64,000 nucleotides of DNA. Origin: Candidatus Hydrogenedentota bacterium. Its GTDB lineage: Bacteria; Hydrogenedentota; Hydrogenedentia; Hydrogenedentales; JAEUWI01. Positions 1-8,288 of the stretch are shown in pieces (the first letter of the stretch is position 1; each line of letters begins with the position of its first letter). A program made the position numbers and the translations under genes. The notes under the pieces are model-generated. The model ran no database searches and was not told the origin of the DNA. It saw only the letters and a list, made by a program, of their open reading frames with translations. Where the stretch lies: positions 1 to 64,000 of the forward strand of contig JAEUWI010000039.1 in NCBI GenBank assembly GCA_016791475.1, read 5' to 3'.

Positions 1-72
1 CAGAAAATATCGGACGCCGTGGATGCACTCAAAATACTGGCCACCGCACAGGCTGCACCAAACTGGGGATAG
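1..72 (+). CDS. 3' end of an unidentified CDS (cut by the window edge)
   Basis: Frame 1 is open from the first base and ends at TAG (70-72), giving 23 residues that end in ATAQAAPNWG. The composition suits coding sequence and the stop lies just before the tRNA-Leu promoter. Too little is visible to name a family. Confidence 0.55.
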   Translation, partial: QKISDAVDALKILATAQAAPNWG

Positions 73-94
73 CTCAGCGCGCTCCCCCGTGGAG

Positions 95-124
95 TTGAAG
101 TAAGCGCGACACTAAGGCTATACT
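95..124 (+). promoter_or_regulatory. Predicted sigma70 promoter of tRNA-Leu
   Basis: TTGAAG (95-100) and TATACT (119-124) are separated by 18 nt. The predicted start, near 131, lies about 5 nt before the mature tRNA end, as expected for a short tRNA leader. Confidence 0.6.
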
Positions 125-135
125 TGCCGTCCCAC

Positions 136-222
136 GCCGGGGTGGCGAAATTGGCAGACGCAGCGGACTCAAAATCCGCCGGTGGTGACACCATAGGGGT
201 TCGACCCCCCTCCCCGGTACCA
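136..222 (+). tRNA. tRNA-Leu (anticodon CAA)
   Basis: This is a class II cloverleaf. The acceptor strands are GCCGGGG and CCCCGGT (G1-U72 wobble). The anticodon stem GCGGA/TCCGC holds the loop CTCAAAA, so the anticodon is CAA, reading UUG. A long variable arm (GGTG...CACC) and a T arm AGGGG-TTCGACC-CCCCT follow. The 3' CCA (220-222) is encoded. Confidence 0.95.
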
Positions 223-232
223 TATTGAAATT

Positions 233-271
233 AAAGGACTTGCGCTGATGTTGCGCGGGTCCTTTTTCTTT
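233..271 (+). terminator. Rho-independent terminator after tRNA-Leu
   Basis: AAAGGAC (233-239) pairs with GTCCTTT (259-265), with an inner GCGC/GCGC pairing, and is followed by a T-rich tail (CTTTTTCTTT region). It lies 11 nt after the tRNA. Confidence 0.75.
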
Positions 272-422
272 GTGCGCCGATGCGACCCTATTCGCATGAA
301 GCACTTCACCGTAACTCGGGTGAACCTGGGCTGGTCCGACGGCATGCGCGGCCCTTTCCGTTCGGCTGGTGCTGGTCTTGCGATGGGCTTTTCCTCTATA
401 GTCTCGCGAGGAGAGACTTGCC

Positions 423-2711
423 ATGTTTCATCGAAACTTTTCTGTACTCATTTGCATGATGTCCTGCGCGTGGGCCGGTCTTGGCGCTCAGGCGGCGGCG
501 CCGGTCGCGCTGGTGGGCAACGGTCAGCCGCTGGCCCATATCGTGCTCGACAGCAACCCCGATACTCTGAACCGTGTGGTGGCGGAAGATTTTGCGGCCA
601 TCGTGTTGCGGATGTCGGGTGCCTCGCTTTCTGGTGAGGGGGGGGAGGGGCTTCTGCCGATTTACGTGGGCGAGGCGGAAGACTTTTCGGATTTGCCCAT
701 GGCCCTTCCCGCGCTGGCGGAGGAAGAGTTTCTTCTCAAGATAACGCCCGAGGCGATTTACATTCTTGGCGGCAGTTCTCTGGGCACGTCCCACGGCACC
801 TATTCGCTCCTGCGGGATCTGGGCTGTCGCTGGGTCATGCCGGGTGCCATAGGCGAATGCCTGCCTGCGACGAAGGATATTGCGGTGCCCGTGCAGGAGC
901 GACGGGAGAAGCCGGACTTCAACTTTCGCGAAATCTGGTACGCCTATGGGAGCTCGCCCGAGGCCGCGGCGCGCCACGACGAGTGGATGCGCCGCAATCG
1001 GATGGTGTCGCCGCCGATCTACCACCGCCACAATCTGACCGCGACACTGGAACGGGTGGCGCCATTCGATAAACGACCCGAGCTCTACGGCCTGCTCCAG
1101 GGCGAGCGGAAGAAAATGCAGATCTGCACGTCCAACCCCGAAGCGGTCGCGGGAGTGGTTGCATCCATCAAGCAGTATCTCGCGGAACATCCCGAGACGA
1201 AAGCCTATTCGCTGTGTCCCGATGACAACACGGATTTCTGCGAATGCGAAAATTGCAAGGCGCTGGATTCCGGTGTCCCGGACCGGAGCGGCCTGCCGAG
1301 CGTGGCAGATCGCTATCAGACGTTCCTGAACCAGGTCCTGAACGGCTTGAAGGATGAATTCCCGGATGTCCTCGTCACGACGTACTCCTACAACCGGAAT
1401 CACACCAATCCGCCGGTCAAGACGCCGGTGGATCCCCGCACCTGTATCTTTTCGACGACCAGTGAATTCTGCTCGGCCCATGGCGTGGGCGATACCTTCT
1501 GCCCGTCACGCCAGGGCTACAAAGAGCTGCTCAAGCGCTGGACCGCGCTGACTTCGCATGTCTACATTTACGAGTACGACCCCGTGCCCTACAGCGGTGG
1601 TCTGCCCTGGCCCATGTGGGAGTCCAACGCCGCCGCGATGGCGACCTACAAGGAGATCGGCGTGGCCGGTGTCTATTTTGAGGGCCAGGACTCGTGGGCG
1701 GCGTATTTCCCCAACTACTACACGGCGGCACAGTTCATGTGGGATGCGACCCAGGACGGCCCGAGAATTTTTGATGAAATGTTAAGTGTCTTCTTCGGCG
1801 ATGCCGCCCCGGAGATGGCGGCCTACTATCGCGTGCAGGCCTCGGTCTTTCAGGGGATCGAGCGCAAGGCGGAGTGGGGGCTTGTGGACTATCCGAGGTA
1901 CTTCACACCCGACGTAGTGGAGGGCTGCCGCAAGGCCCTCGAAGCCGCCGAAACGAAAAGTGTATCACCGGCCGTCCAGCAGCGGCTGGAGATGGTCCGC
2001 CTGTCCTTCGATCAGATGGACGCCTACCTCCAGATTCGGCGCGCCGACGCTTCCACCACATTTGAGGCCTATAAAGGGGCGGTGGAGAAACTCGACCATA
2101 CCATCGACCGCATGTGGGCTATCAATGAGGACTATATTCTGGCCAACATCGCCCACGAGAAGACCCGGGTGGGCATTGCGGATCGCTTTGCGACGGAATT
2201 CGGGTTCATCAACCGCTGGATGCTTTGCGGCCCCTTCGACAATCTCGGCATGGACGGTCACGACCGGGTTTATCCGCCAGAGCAGACTATCGATCTCTCG
2301 GCAGGTTATGAAGGCAAGGGCGGGCGAACAGTCGCATGGAAAAAGAACAACACCCCCGAGTGGCAGGGCTATGTGGACTTGGTGAAGGAGTTCGACGAGG
2401 CCGACTGGACCTGTGCCTACGCGCTGACCTGGGTTACGCTGGATGAAGGCCCTCGGGACGTCATGTTCCGCGTGGGAAGCAACGACTCCGTAAAAGTGTT
2501 TCTCAACGGAAGCGAAGTCTGGAGCAACAAACTGGAGCGGGCCGTGTCCGTGGACAACGACCTGATTCCCGTGACTCTGCCCCAGGGCACGTCGACCGTC
2601 ATGCTGAAGATCGGCCAGGCCGCGCTCAACTGGGGATTCTATTTCCGCATCACCGAACGCGACTCCCTGGAGCGGCCCAGTGGTCTGCATACCAGCGCAG
2701 CCGCCCCTTGA
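423..2711 (+). CDS. Secreted DUF4838 domain-containing protein
   Basis: 762 aa. The ATG follows GAGGAGAG at good spacing. Residues 1-26 form a signal peptide ending in AQAAA. The middle of the protein matches the DUF4838 family, with the diagnostic Cys cluster CPDDNTDFCECENCKALD near residues 263-280 and the sequence family members share before it (YSL). The N-terminal 30-140 region looks like the alpha/beta domain that precedes glycosidase barrels. The last ~150 residues (WMLCGPFDN onward, then SNDSVKVFLNGSEVW) look like a beta-sandwich carbohydrate-binding module. DUF4838 proteins resemble glycoside hydrolases but lack an established substrate, so a role in degrading polysaccharide outside the cytoplasm is inference. 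It stands alone, transcribed away from the tRNA. Confidence 0.85.
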   Translation: MFHRNFSVLICMMSCAWAGLGAQAAAPVALVGNGQPLAHIVLDSNPDTLNRVVAEDFAAIVLRMSGASLSGEGGEGLLPIYVGEAEDFSDLPMALPALAEEEFLLKITPEAIYILGGSSLGTSHGTYSLLRDLGCRWVMPGAIGECLPATKDIAVPVQERREKPDFNFREIWYAYGSSPEAAARHDEWMRRNRMVSPPIYHRHNLTATLERVAPFDKRPELYGLLQGERKKMQICTSNPEAVAGVVASIKQYLAEHPETKAYSLCPDDNTDFCECENCKALDSGVPDRSGLPSVADRYQTFLNQVLNGLKDEFPDVLVTTYSYNRNHTNPPVKTPVDPRTCIFSTTSEFCSAHGVGDTFCPSRQGYKELLKRWTALTSHVYIYEYDPVPYSGGLPWPMWESNAAAMATYKEIGVAGVYFEGQDSWAAYFPNYYTAAQFMWDATQDGPRIFDEMLSVFFGDAAPEMAAYYRVQASVFQGIERKAEWGLVDYPRYFTPDVVEGCRKALEAAETKSVSPAVQQRLEMVRLSFDQMDAYLQIRRADASTTFEAYKGAVEKLDHTIDRMWAINEDYILANIAHEKTRVGIADRFATEFGFINRWMLCGPFDNLGMDGHDRVYPPEQTIDLSAGYEGKGGRTVAWKKNNTPEWQGYVDLVKEFDEADWTCAYALTWVTLDEGPRDVMFRVGSNDSVKVFLNGSEVWSNKLERAVSVDNDLIPVTLPQGTSTVMLKIGQAALNWGFYFRITERDSLERPSGLHTSAAAP

Positions 2712-2726
2712 TCTGTGAGCGTTAGT

Positions 2727-2763
2727 GCGGGCGGCCTCGAGGTTTCAGCGAGATCCCGCCCGC
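2727..2763 (+). other. Intergenic hairpin after the DUF4838 gene
   Basis: GCGGGCG (2727-2733) pairs with CGCCCGC (2757-2763), with an inner CTCG/CGAG pairing. There is no T-run, so it may stabilise the 3' end or be a weak terminator. Confidence 0.35.
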
Positions 2764-2800
2764 TTGAAGCCCCGGTGCCGCCTTGCTACACTGCTGCCCC

Positions 2801-3973
2801 ATGAAGTACCTGGCAGCCTGCGGCATTGTACGCACTAGAGCAGTCCTCTTTTCGGCCCCGTTTCTGGCCGCCGTACTCCCGTGGGCTTTGGTCACCGGTC
2901 TCTTCACGGGCGCCGGCCCCGCTCCCGCCCAGGATTCCAGCGCCACCGTCCGCCGCCTGGTGGAGGAGAAGCGCATCATCAATGTCCACGAACACGTCCA
3001 GGGCGAGGAAAACACCGCCACGCTGCTTCAGGAGATGGATGCGCTGGGCGTGGGGAAGACGGTTCTGGTAGGCAGCCCGTGGTTCACTATTTCGCTCTAC
3101 GAGCGGGCCGGTTTCACCCGCTACGATGAGAATAACGCCGCGATACTGGCGATGGCCCGGGCCCACCCGGAGCGCTTCGAGGCCTGGCCCACCGTGAACC
3201 CGACCGACCCGGCCAAGCTGGACAAAGTGAAAAAGATGGTGGGGGAGGGCGCCACCGGCGTGAAGCTCTACCTCGGCCATGGCTACACCTCGCGCGAAAA
3301 CAGGTACATCTTTCATCCAGTGGCCATGGATGATCCCGGAATGATGCCCCTCTACGCCTATCTCGCCGAGGCGCATATTCCCGTCTGCTTTCATGTTAAT
3401 CCCGCGAAGCCGGGTTTTCTGGACGAGTTCGTGCAGGTGTTGAAGGCGAATCCCGACCTGAAGGTAAACACACCCCACTTCTTCATGTCCTCCATGGTGC
3501 ATACCCGTCTCCGCGAGATGCTGAGGACCTTTCCGAATCTCTATGTGGACATAAGCTTTGGCCACGACGACTATTTGAAATCGGGACTCCAGCGGGTCTC
3601 GGCGGATCGCGATGCGTTTCGGGCCCTCTTCCAGGAATTTCCCGAGCGCTTCATGTTTGGCACGGACTATGTCGTGACCACACTGCGCCCCAAGGAGCAC
3701 GCCTGGTATCGCGATCGCACCCAAGCCTATCTGGACATGCTTTCAACGGAGCAGTACAAGACGCCCCTGTTGCCCGACTTGCCCCTGCGCGGCCTGGGCC
3801 TCAGCCCGGAGCTGATCGAGAATATCCTCTACCGCAACTATGAGCGATTTCAGCAGCTCAAGCCCGAGAATACCCGAATCGAGCGCGCGCTCGACTGGTC
3901 TCAGTTGCGGGTGCGCATGGACAACCGCGCGCCGGGTCAGGCCCTGCCACCTCCGGAGCGCCGTCGGCGCTGA
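2801..3973 (+). CDS. Exported amidohydrolase-2 family metal-dependent hydrolase
   Basis: 390 aa from ATG 2801; a TTG 18 nt upstream is in frame but adds nothing useful. The N-terminal ~45 residues are hydrophobic and end in an Ala/Pro-rich segment, suggesting export. The body is an amidohydrolase TIM barrel: the metal-binding HxH in INVHEHVQ, a conserved-strand His in VCFHVNPAKP, a His in NTPHFFMSS, and the C-terminal Asp in FMFGTDYVV. The architecture fits PF04909 (ACMSD/uracil isomerase-like lactonases and decarboxylases). The substrate is unknown. There is no clear ribosome-binding site. It lies 89 nt after the DUF4838 gene on the same strand, so co-transcription is possible. Confidence 0.8.
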   Translation: MKYLAACGIVRTRAVLFSAPFLAAVLPWALVTGLFTGAGPAPAQDSSATVRRLVEEKRIINVHEHVQGEENTATLLQEMDALGVGKTVLVGSPWFTISLYERAGFTRYDENNAAILAMARAHPERFEAWPTVNPTDPAKLDKVKKMVGEGATGVKLYLGHGYTSRENRYIFHPVAMDDPGMMPLYAYLAEAHIPVCFHVNPAKPGFLDEFVQVLKANPDLKVNTPHFFMSSMVHTRLREMLRTFPNLYVDISFGHDDYLKSGLQRVSADRDAFRALFQEFPERFMFGTDYVVTTLRPKEHAWYRDRTQAYLDMLSTEQYKTPLLPDLPLRGLGLSPELIENILYRNYERFQQLKPENTRIERALDWSQLRVRMDNRAPGQALPPPERRRR

Positions 3974-4082
3974 GTGGCGATCCACGAGCCCATTTCATTG
4001 CAGTCCTTCCCGTTCCTATGAAATAATCTCTTGACACTATGGTGCAGGGTCAGGAAATCAAACACAGGGAGAAGGAAGCAAA

Positions 4083-4430
4083 ATGGATACGACACCAAGT
4101 AGTGATGAAAAGACCATGGCGATGGTTTGTCATTTGCTGGGACTGGTGGGGTATGTGATTCCCTTCGGCAATATCGTTGCCCCGCTTGTACTTTGGCAGA
4201 TGAAAAAGGAGGGATCGGCCTATATCGACTATCATGGAAAGGAAGCCGTAAATTTCCAGATAGCGCTGACCGTCTATATTTTTGTCGCGGCGCTTAGCAT
4301 CATGGTGCTGATTGGCTTCGTCCTCGCCCCCCTCGTCGGCATTGCGGGCTTGATCCTGATGGTTATGGCGGCGATCAAGGCGAAGGATGGCGAGAACTAC
4401 CGTTACCCCTTCATCTTCCGCCTGCTGTAA
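4083..4430 (+). CDS. DUF4870 domain-containing small membrane protein
   Basis: 115 aa with ribosome-binding site GGGAGAAGGAAG. It matches DUF4870 (Tic20-like fold) over its full length. The protein begins with a polar stretch, then a first membrane segment (MVCHLLGLVGYVIPFGNIVAPL), the conserved FQ in HGKEAVNFQ, two further hydrophobic helices (residues about 60-97), and the C-terminal DGENYRYPF motif typical of the family. The biochemical function is not established. It is monocistronic, with a strong terminator 33 nt downstream. Confidence 0.88.
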   Translation: MDTTPSSDEKTMAMVCHLLGLVGYVIPFGNIVAPLVLWQMKKEGSAYIDYHGKEAVNFQIALTVYIFVAALSIMVLIGFVLAPLVGIAGLILMVMAAIKAKDGENYRYPFIFRLL

Positions 4431-4462
4431 GCGTCACTCATTCCAGCGATCAGTATTCAGAC

Positions 4463-4509
4463 CCGCGCACGCGGGTGGCGCAAGCCGTTTGCGTGCGCGG
4501 CTTTTTTTT
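4463..4509 (+). terminator. Rho-independent terminator after DUF4870 gene
   Basis: CCGCGCACGC (4463-4472) is perfectly complementary to GCGTGCGCGG (4491-4500). A nested GGC-GCAA-GCC hairpin sits in the loop, and a run of 8 T follows after one C. Confidence 0.9.
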
Positions 4510-4584
4510 AGGTAGAGTAGGGGGCTGCGTTCAGGGGGCTTCGGGGCGGGGAACGATCTGCGAATTGGAGTACCGTGAATAGCT

Positions 4585-5202
4585 ATGATTCATTGCCTGC
4601 CGAACCGTCCATATGCATGGTCAATAGTGATCGTGATGCTAGTGTCCCTGATTTCCGGGTGCAAGTCCATCCCGGAAGCCGAAGCTTCCGACCCCGGGAA
4701 GCCCATACTTTTTGATCCCATTCCTCCCGTGTCGGTACAGACCGAGTCCTTGCGCGATGTTCGTTTTCGTCGATTTGCGCCCGCTGAGGAGCATGTTGCG
4801 TCGGAATGGACCAAAGAGCCCTCCATTTGGCCGGTGGAGCATCCGGACCGCCAGGTGATTTCCCGCTTTGGGCCACGGGGCCAGAAGGAACACAAGGGGA
4901 TGGACATCAAGGCCCCTACCGGCACACCCATCATGGCGGCTGCGGACGGCGAAGTTACTTATGCGGGCACGCGGAGTGGGTACGGACTTGTGGTGGAAAT
5001 CAGTCATGGAGATGGGGTTGGGACGGTTTACGGCCATATGAATGAGATTTCCGTCGCGGTCGGCGACGTGGTTCACCAGCGCGATCCCATCGGAACCGTC
5101 GGGGCCACGGGGAACGCATCGACTCCCCACCTGCACTATGAAGTCCTCATCGATGGCGAGATCTACGATCCCTGGCTTTTTCTGCCGGCGATTGAGGGTT
5201 GA
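4585..5202 (+). CDS. M23/LytM-type peptidase lipoprotein
   Basis: 205 aa. The N-terminus is a lipoprotein signal peptide with lipobox LISGC (Cys near residue 26), so it is probably anchored in the inner or outer membrane facing the periplasm. The C-terminal half is a LytM domain with metal ligands in HKGMDIKAP and HLHYEV, plus the family glycines GTPIMAAADGEV. All Zn ligands appear present, so it may be an active cell-wall endopeptidase; an activator role (NlpD/EnvC-like) is possible, but those usually lack ligands. There is no LysM domain. GGAG lies about 14 nt before the ATG, which is slightly far. Confidence 0.88.
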   Translation: MIHCLPNRPYAWSIVIVMLVSLISGCKSIPEAEASDPGKPILFDPIPPVSVQTESLRDVRFRRFAPAEEHVASEWTKEPSIWPVEHPDRQVISRFGPRGQKEHKGMDIKAPTGTPIMAAADGEVTYAGTRSGYGLVVEISHGDGVGTVYGHMNEISVAVGDVVHQRDPIGTVGATGNASTPHLHYEVLIDGEIYDPWLFLPAIEG

Positions 5203-5302
5203 ACTCTCCCGCGCTGTATCACGTTGACTTGACCCCCACGAACATGTTCCCATGCGGGCCATTGGCGCGATAGGGCGCCTGGAACGCAGTTCTTGAGGAG
5301 AT

Positions 5303-6940
5303 ATGCGGATGCACGGCGGACAACTGGTGGCCCGAGCACTGAAATCGGCGGGGGTGGAGTGCGTATTCACCCTCAGCGGCGGGCATATCATGCCCATCTA
5401 TGACGGTTGTCAGGACGAGGGCATCGAGATAATCGACGTGCGCCACGAGCAGGCTGCCGCGCATGCGGCCGATGCCTGGTCGCGCGTGCGCCCCGGCAGC
5501 ATCGGGGTGGCGCTGGTGACGGCGGGGCCGGGGGTTACCGATGCGGTGACCGGGGTTGCCAATGCCTGGCGCGCGAATTCGCCCATGTTGCTCATCGGCG
5601 GCCAGGGGCCTTTTGCCAACCGGGGCAAGGGCTCGTTGCAGGAAATGGACCACGTGGCCCTGATGCGCCCCATCACCAAGTGGGCCGACGCATGTTATCA
5701 GACGGAGCGCCTGCCGGAATACATCGAATTGGCCATGCGCCACGCGGTCTCCGGCATTCCGGGGCCTGTGTTCCTGGAAATCCCCATGGATATTCTCATG
5801 GCGGAAGCAAAGTGGGACGTGGACATACCCCGGATATCCACCCAGCCGCCGTCGATAACACCGGACCCGAAGACGGTTCGCGCCGCACTGGATCTGCTTT
5901 CCAAGGCGGAGAAGCCCATGCTGATGGCGGGGACCAGTGTGAAGTGGTCACAGGCGCAAGTCGCCATGACCGAGTTTCTCGATGTTACCAACATCCCGGC
6001 ATTTGCAAACGGCATGGGGCGGGGGACACTGCCCCGGGATTCCCGGCACCTTTTCAATCGCACACGGCGCAAGGCTATGGAGCAGTGCGACCTGGTCATA
6101 CTGGCGGGTGCGGTGCTCGATTTTCGCCTGGCCTTCGGGGAGTCGATCCCGAAGGGTGCCCGGATCATCCAGATGGAGATGGATAATACCCTCATCGGCC
6201 AGAACCGTCCATCGGACGTGGCGCTGGTGGGCAATCTTGCCTGTACCTTTGAGGCCCTGACAAGCGCTATGGTCTCCGAGAAGATGGTCCTGGACTTCTC
6301 CGGCTATTCGGCCATGCTTCGCGCCGAGGAGGACGCGAAGGGCGCCGAGGCGAGTGTCGCCGCCGCCAGCACGCAGGTGCCCATTCATGCCGAGCGGTTA
6401 TGCCGGGAGATTGCCGACTTTGTGAACGACGATATGATTGTCATCGGGGATGGGGGAGATATCGTGGCCAAAACGGCCAAGGTCCTGCCGCTGCCGAGAA
6501 ACGGGTTCTGGATGGATCCGGGCCCGCTGGGAACCCTCGGTGTTGGCATGCCCTTCGCCCTGGCCGCCCAGAAGGCACACCCCGACAAGCGGGTCCTAAT
6601 CGTGTATGGCGACGGCAGTTTCGGGCTGAATGGCTTCGAGTTCGACACCGCCATCCGCTTCAATCTGCCCATCGTTGGCATCGTGGGGAATGATGCCGCC
6701 TGGGGCCAGATGATGCGTCCCCAGCTCGCCTTTTTCCCGGGGAAACCGCCCGTGGCGACCCAGCTCAACTACACGCGCTACGACAAGATCGTGGAGGCGA
6801 TGGGGGGACATGGGGAGTACGTGACCCAGCCCGACCAGATTCGGCCAGCGCTGGAGCGGGCTTTTGCCTCGGGAAAGGCGGCCTGCATCAATGTCGAAAT
6901 CGAGCGGGACCTGACCTTCAGCGGGGGGATTTACGTGTGA
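5303..6940 (+). CDS. Thiamine-diphosphate-dependent enzyme, acetolactate-synthase-like
   Basis: 545 aa. TTGAGGAG precedes ATG 5303; ATG 5309 is a second option. It has the three-domain POX fold. The N-terminal pyrimidine-binding domain carries the catalytic Glu in RHEQAAAHAADAW. A central domain follows (residues about 195-330). The C-terminal PP-binding domain has the ThDP/Mg motif GDGSFGLNGFEFDTAIRF ending in GND. The segment GPLGTLGVGMPFALA is closer to the 2-hydroxyacyl-CoA lyase/ILVBL/oxalyl-CoA decarboxylase side than to classical IlvB. No small subunit (ilvN) or other branched-chain gene is adjacent, so acetolactate synthase in isoleucine/valine synthesis is unlikely. The substrate cannot be settled from sequence. 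Confidence 0.85.
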   Translation: MRMHGGQLVARALKSAGVECVFTLSGGHIMPIYDGCQDEGIEIIDVRHEQAAAHAADAWSRVRPGSIGVALVTAGPGVTDAVTGVANAWRANSPMLLIGGQGPFANRGKGSLQEMDHVALMRPITKWADACYQTERLPEYIELAMRHAVSGIPGPVFLEIPMDILMAEAKWDVDIPRISTQPPSITPDPKTVRAALDLLSKAEKPMLMAGTSVKWSQAQVAMTEFLDVTNIPAFANGMGRGTLPRDSRHLFNRTRRKAMEQCDLVILAGAVLDFRLAFGESIPKGARIIQMEMDNTLIGQNRPSDVALVGNLACTFEALTSAMVSEKMVLDFSGYSAMLRAEEDAKGAEASVAAASTQVPIHAERLCREIADFVNDDMIVIGDGGDIVAKTAKVLPLPRNGFWMDPGPLGTLGVGMPFALAAQKAHPDKRVLIVYGDGSFGLNGFEFDTAIRFNLPIVGIVGNDAAWGQMMRPQLAFFPGKPPVATQLNYTRYDKIVEAMGGHGEYVTQPDQIRPALERAFASGKAACINVEIERDLTFSGGIYV

Positions 6941-7264
6941 AGTGGTGCGACCGATTCGTACTTCCCGGGCGGGTGTCAGCACCAGGCTGAATGGCAAGCC
7001 AGGCACCACGCCAGTATATTATCAGACGTTGATGAGGCTTCCTCATGAGTGCGGCAGGGTAACCTGCGGTAGGGCGGATTCTCCGCCCGCGTGAATTGCT
7101 CCCATGCCTTCGAGAAGCCGTGAGATACAGGCCCGTCTCTTCGGAGGTGGACGCTGGCGGCGCAAAGCCCCCTAGTGCAGGCTGGTTGTGATTCGGTGGG
7201 GCTGGTACGGCCCCGGTCCTTCTGTTGGGTCGGCTCTAAGAGAAAATCCGGGACCTGACTATAC
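6941..7264 (+). other. Intergenic region without a recognisable gene
   Basis: No coding ORF with a ribosome-binding site is visible. There are short GC-rich palindromes (for example GGGCGGATTCTCCGCCC at about 7073-7089). I compared it with RNase P, tmRNA, SRP and cobalamin riboswitch signatures and saw none. It may be the leader and spacer region of the tRNA-Gly promoter. Confidence 0.4.
7015..7028 (+). repeat. 14-nt direct repeat, copy 1 (copy 2 at 7767-7780)
   Basis: TATATTATCAGACG occurs identically at 7015-7028 and 7767-7780. The two copies bracket tRNA-Gly and the AT-rich stretch. It may be chance or a remnant duplication. Confidence 0.4.
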
Positions 7265-7293
7265 TTGACACGGCCCGGTGCAGGTGCTATTCT
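7265..7293 (+). promoter_or_regulatory. Predicted sigma70 promoter of tRNA-Gly
   Basis: A perfect TTGACA (7265-7270), a 17-nt spacer and TATTCT (7288-7293). The predicted start, near 7300, is about 9 nt before the tRNA. Confidence 0.8.
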
Positions 7294-7308
7294 TTCTCCA
7301 CCTCGTGA

Positions 7309-7384
7309 GCGGGACTAACTCAGTTGGTAGAGTGCCAGCTTCCCAAGCTGGATGCCGCGGGTTCGATCCCCGTGTCCCGCTCCA
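7309..7384 (+). tRNA. tRNA-Gly (anticodon CCC)
   Basis: Acceptor GCGGGAC pairs with GTCCCGC. The D arm contains CTCAGTTGGTAGAG. The anticodon stem CCAGC/GCTGG holds the loop TTCCCAA, so the anticodon is CCC (GGG codons). The T loop is TTCGATC, and CCA is encoded at 7382-7384. Confidence 0.96.
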
Positions 7385-8288
7385 TTTTTATTTCTCCTCC
7401 TTGTTCTCCCACTAAATCCACCCCTGGGAGAACTGTGTCCGTTTGGGCACCCCGCAGGGCAGCCATACGCCCCTCATTCCTGGCTCCAGGCCATGTTCTC
7501 CGTACTCCCGTCACTGCTGCTGCAATTTTGCACACCTCCGCAGAACCACTGAAAATCCGTCCCAGGAGACCTTGCTTTGTTTAGGAGTTAGCTCGGGAAT
7601 GCATTACAAGAAAACAACTTAGATTGGGTGTTATAATGGAGTGGATTAGGTCATTATATGACACGGGAAATCGAAGGAGGCAAGCTTGGTGTCGGCGCTT
7701 CCTGGGGTTGATATGAATGCTTTATGATGGAGCATACAAAAAGATCTCTCTATTGGCTACATAATATATATTATCAGACGCTCTAGAGCTTCAGGAAAGT
7801 ACGTGCGCTGGGATAACTCTGGATGCTTGTGCCGGTTCTTGCCAAGTTCCGCAGGTGCCCTGGAATGACCACTGCGCTCGTCCGGCCGACCCGCACCTTT
7901 TCCACGGTGCGGGCCTCACGGAGCGATGCCCACGATGTTGACGGTCAATCCGATGGCGACGTAATTATTGAACCGGTGTCGTTTACTGCCCAGTGCAAGA
8001 ACCCTGTGGACGAGCGTTCTCTTCAGGACGCTACGCGGGAAACTTCGGCCAGAACCTCACGGCGCCGATAACCCGATGGCGCAGCGGCGCGCAATGGCGC
8101 GACATCGGTGCATTGCTACAAGGTGAACTTATCCCCCACGCCTGCCGGGGGCGCCTCTCGTATGTTGACTGGTCGGGTTCCGAGGGATCTGGACCGGGAC
8201 TGGCAGAGCATCTTTTTAGCTATGGGCTAAATTCAAACCAATCCACCGGTCTTGTGCACTTCGGGAAGTTTCTCCGTGCATGGCGGGG
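7385..8288. other. Gene-poor region, AT-richer than its surroundings
   Basis: About 900 nt with no ORF that combines a ribosome-binding site, family signature and sensible codon use. The segment about 7580-7800 is clearly AT-rich relative to the window. Open frames at 7823-8071 and 7993-8322 overlap, have no recognisable motifs and no good start signals. The position directly 3' of a tRNA would suit a decayed integrated element, but no integrase fragment or duplicated tRNA 3' end is visible. Confidence 0.45.

Noticed and set aside
62-84. tRNA-like 5' half (GGGGATAGCTCAGC) before tRNA-Leu
   Set aside because: Resembles an acceptor/D-arm start but no anticodon or T arm follows; part is the end of the preceding gene.
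248-637. Open frame overlapping the tRNA-Leu terminator and DUF4838 start
   Set aside because: Runs through a terminator hairpin and overlaps the real gene in another frame.
6941-7264. Structured RNA such as RNase P, tmRNA, SRP or a riboswitch
   Set aside because: None of their conserved cores was found by eye.
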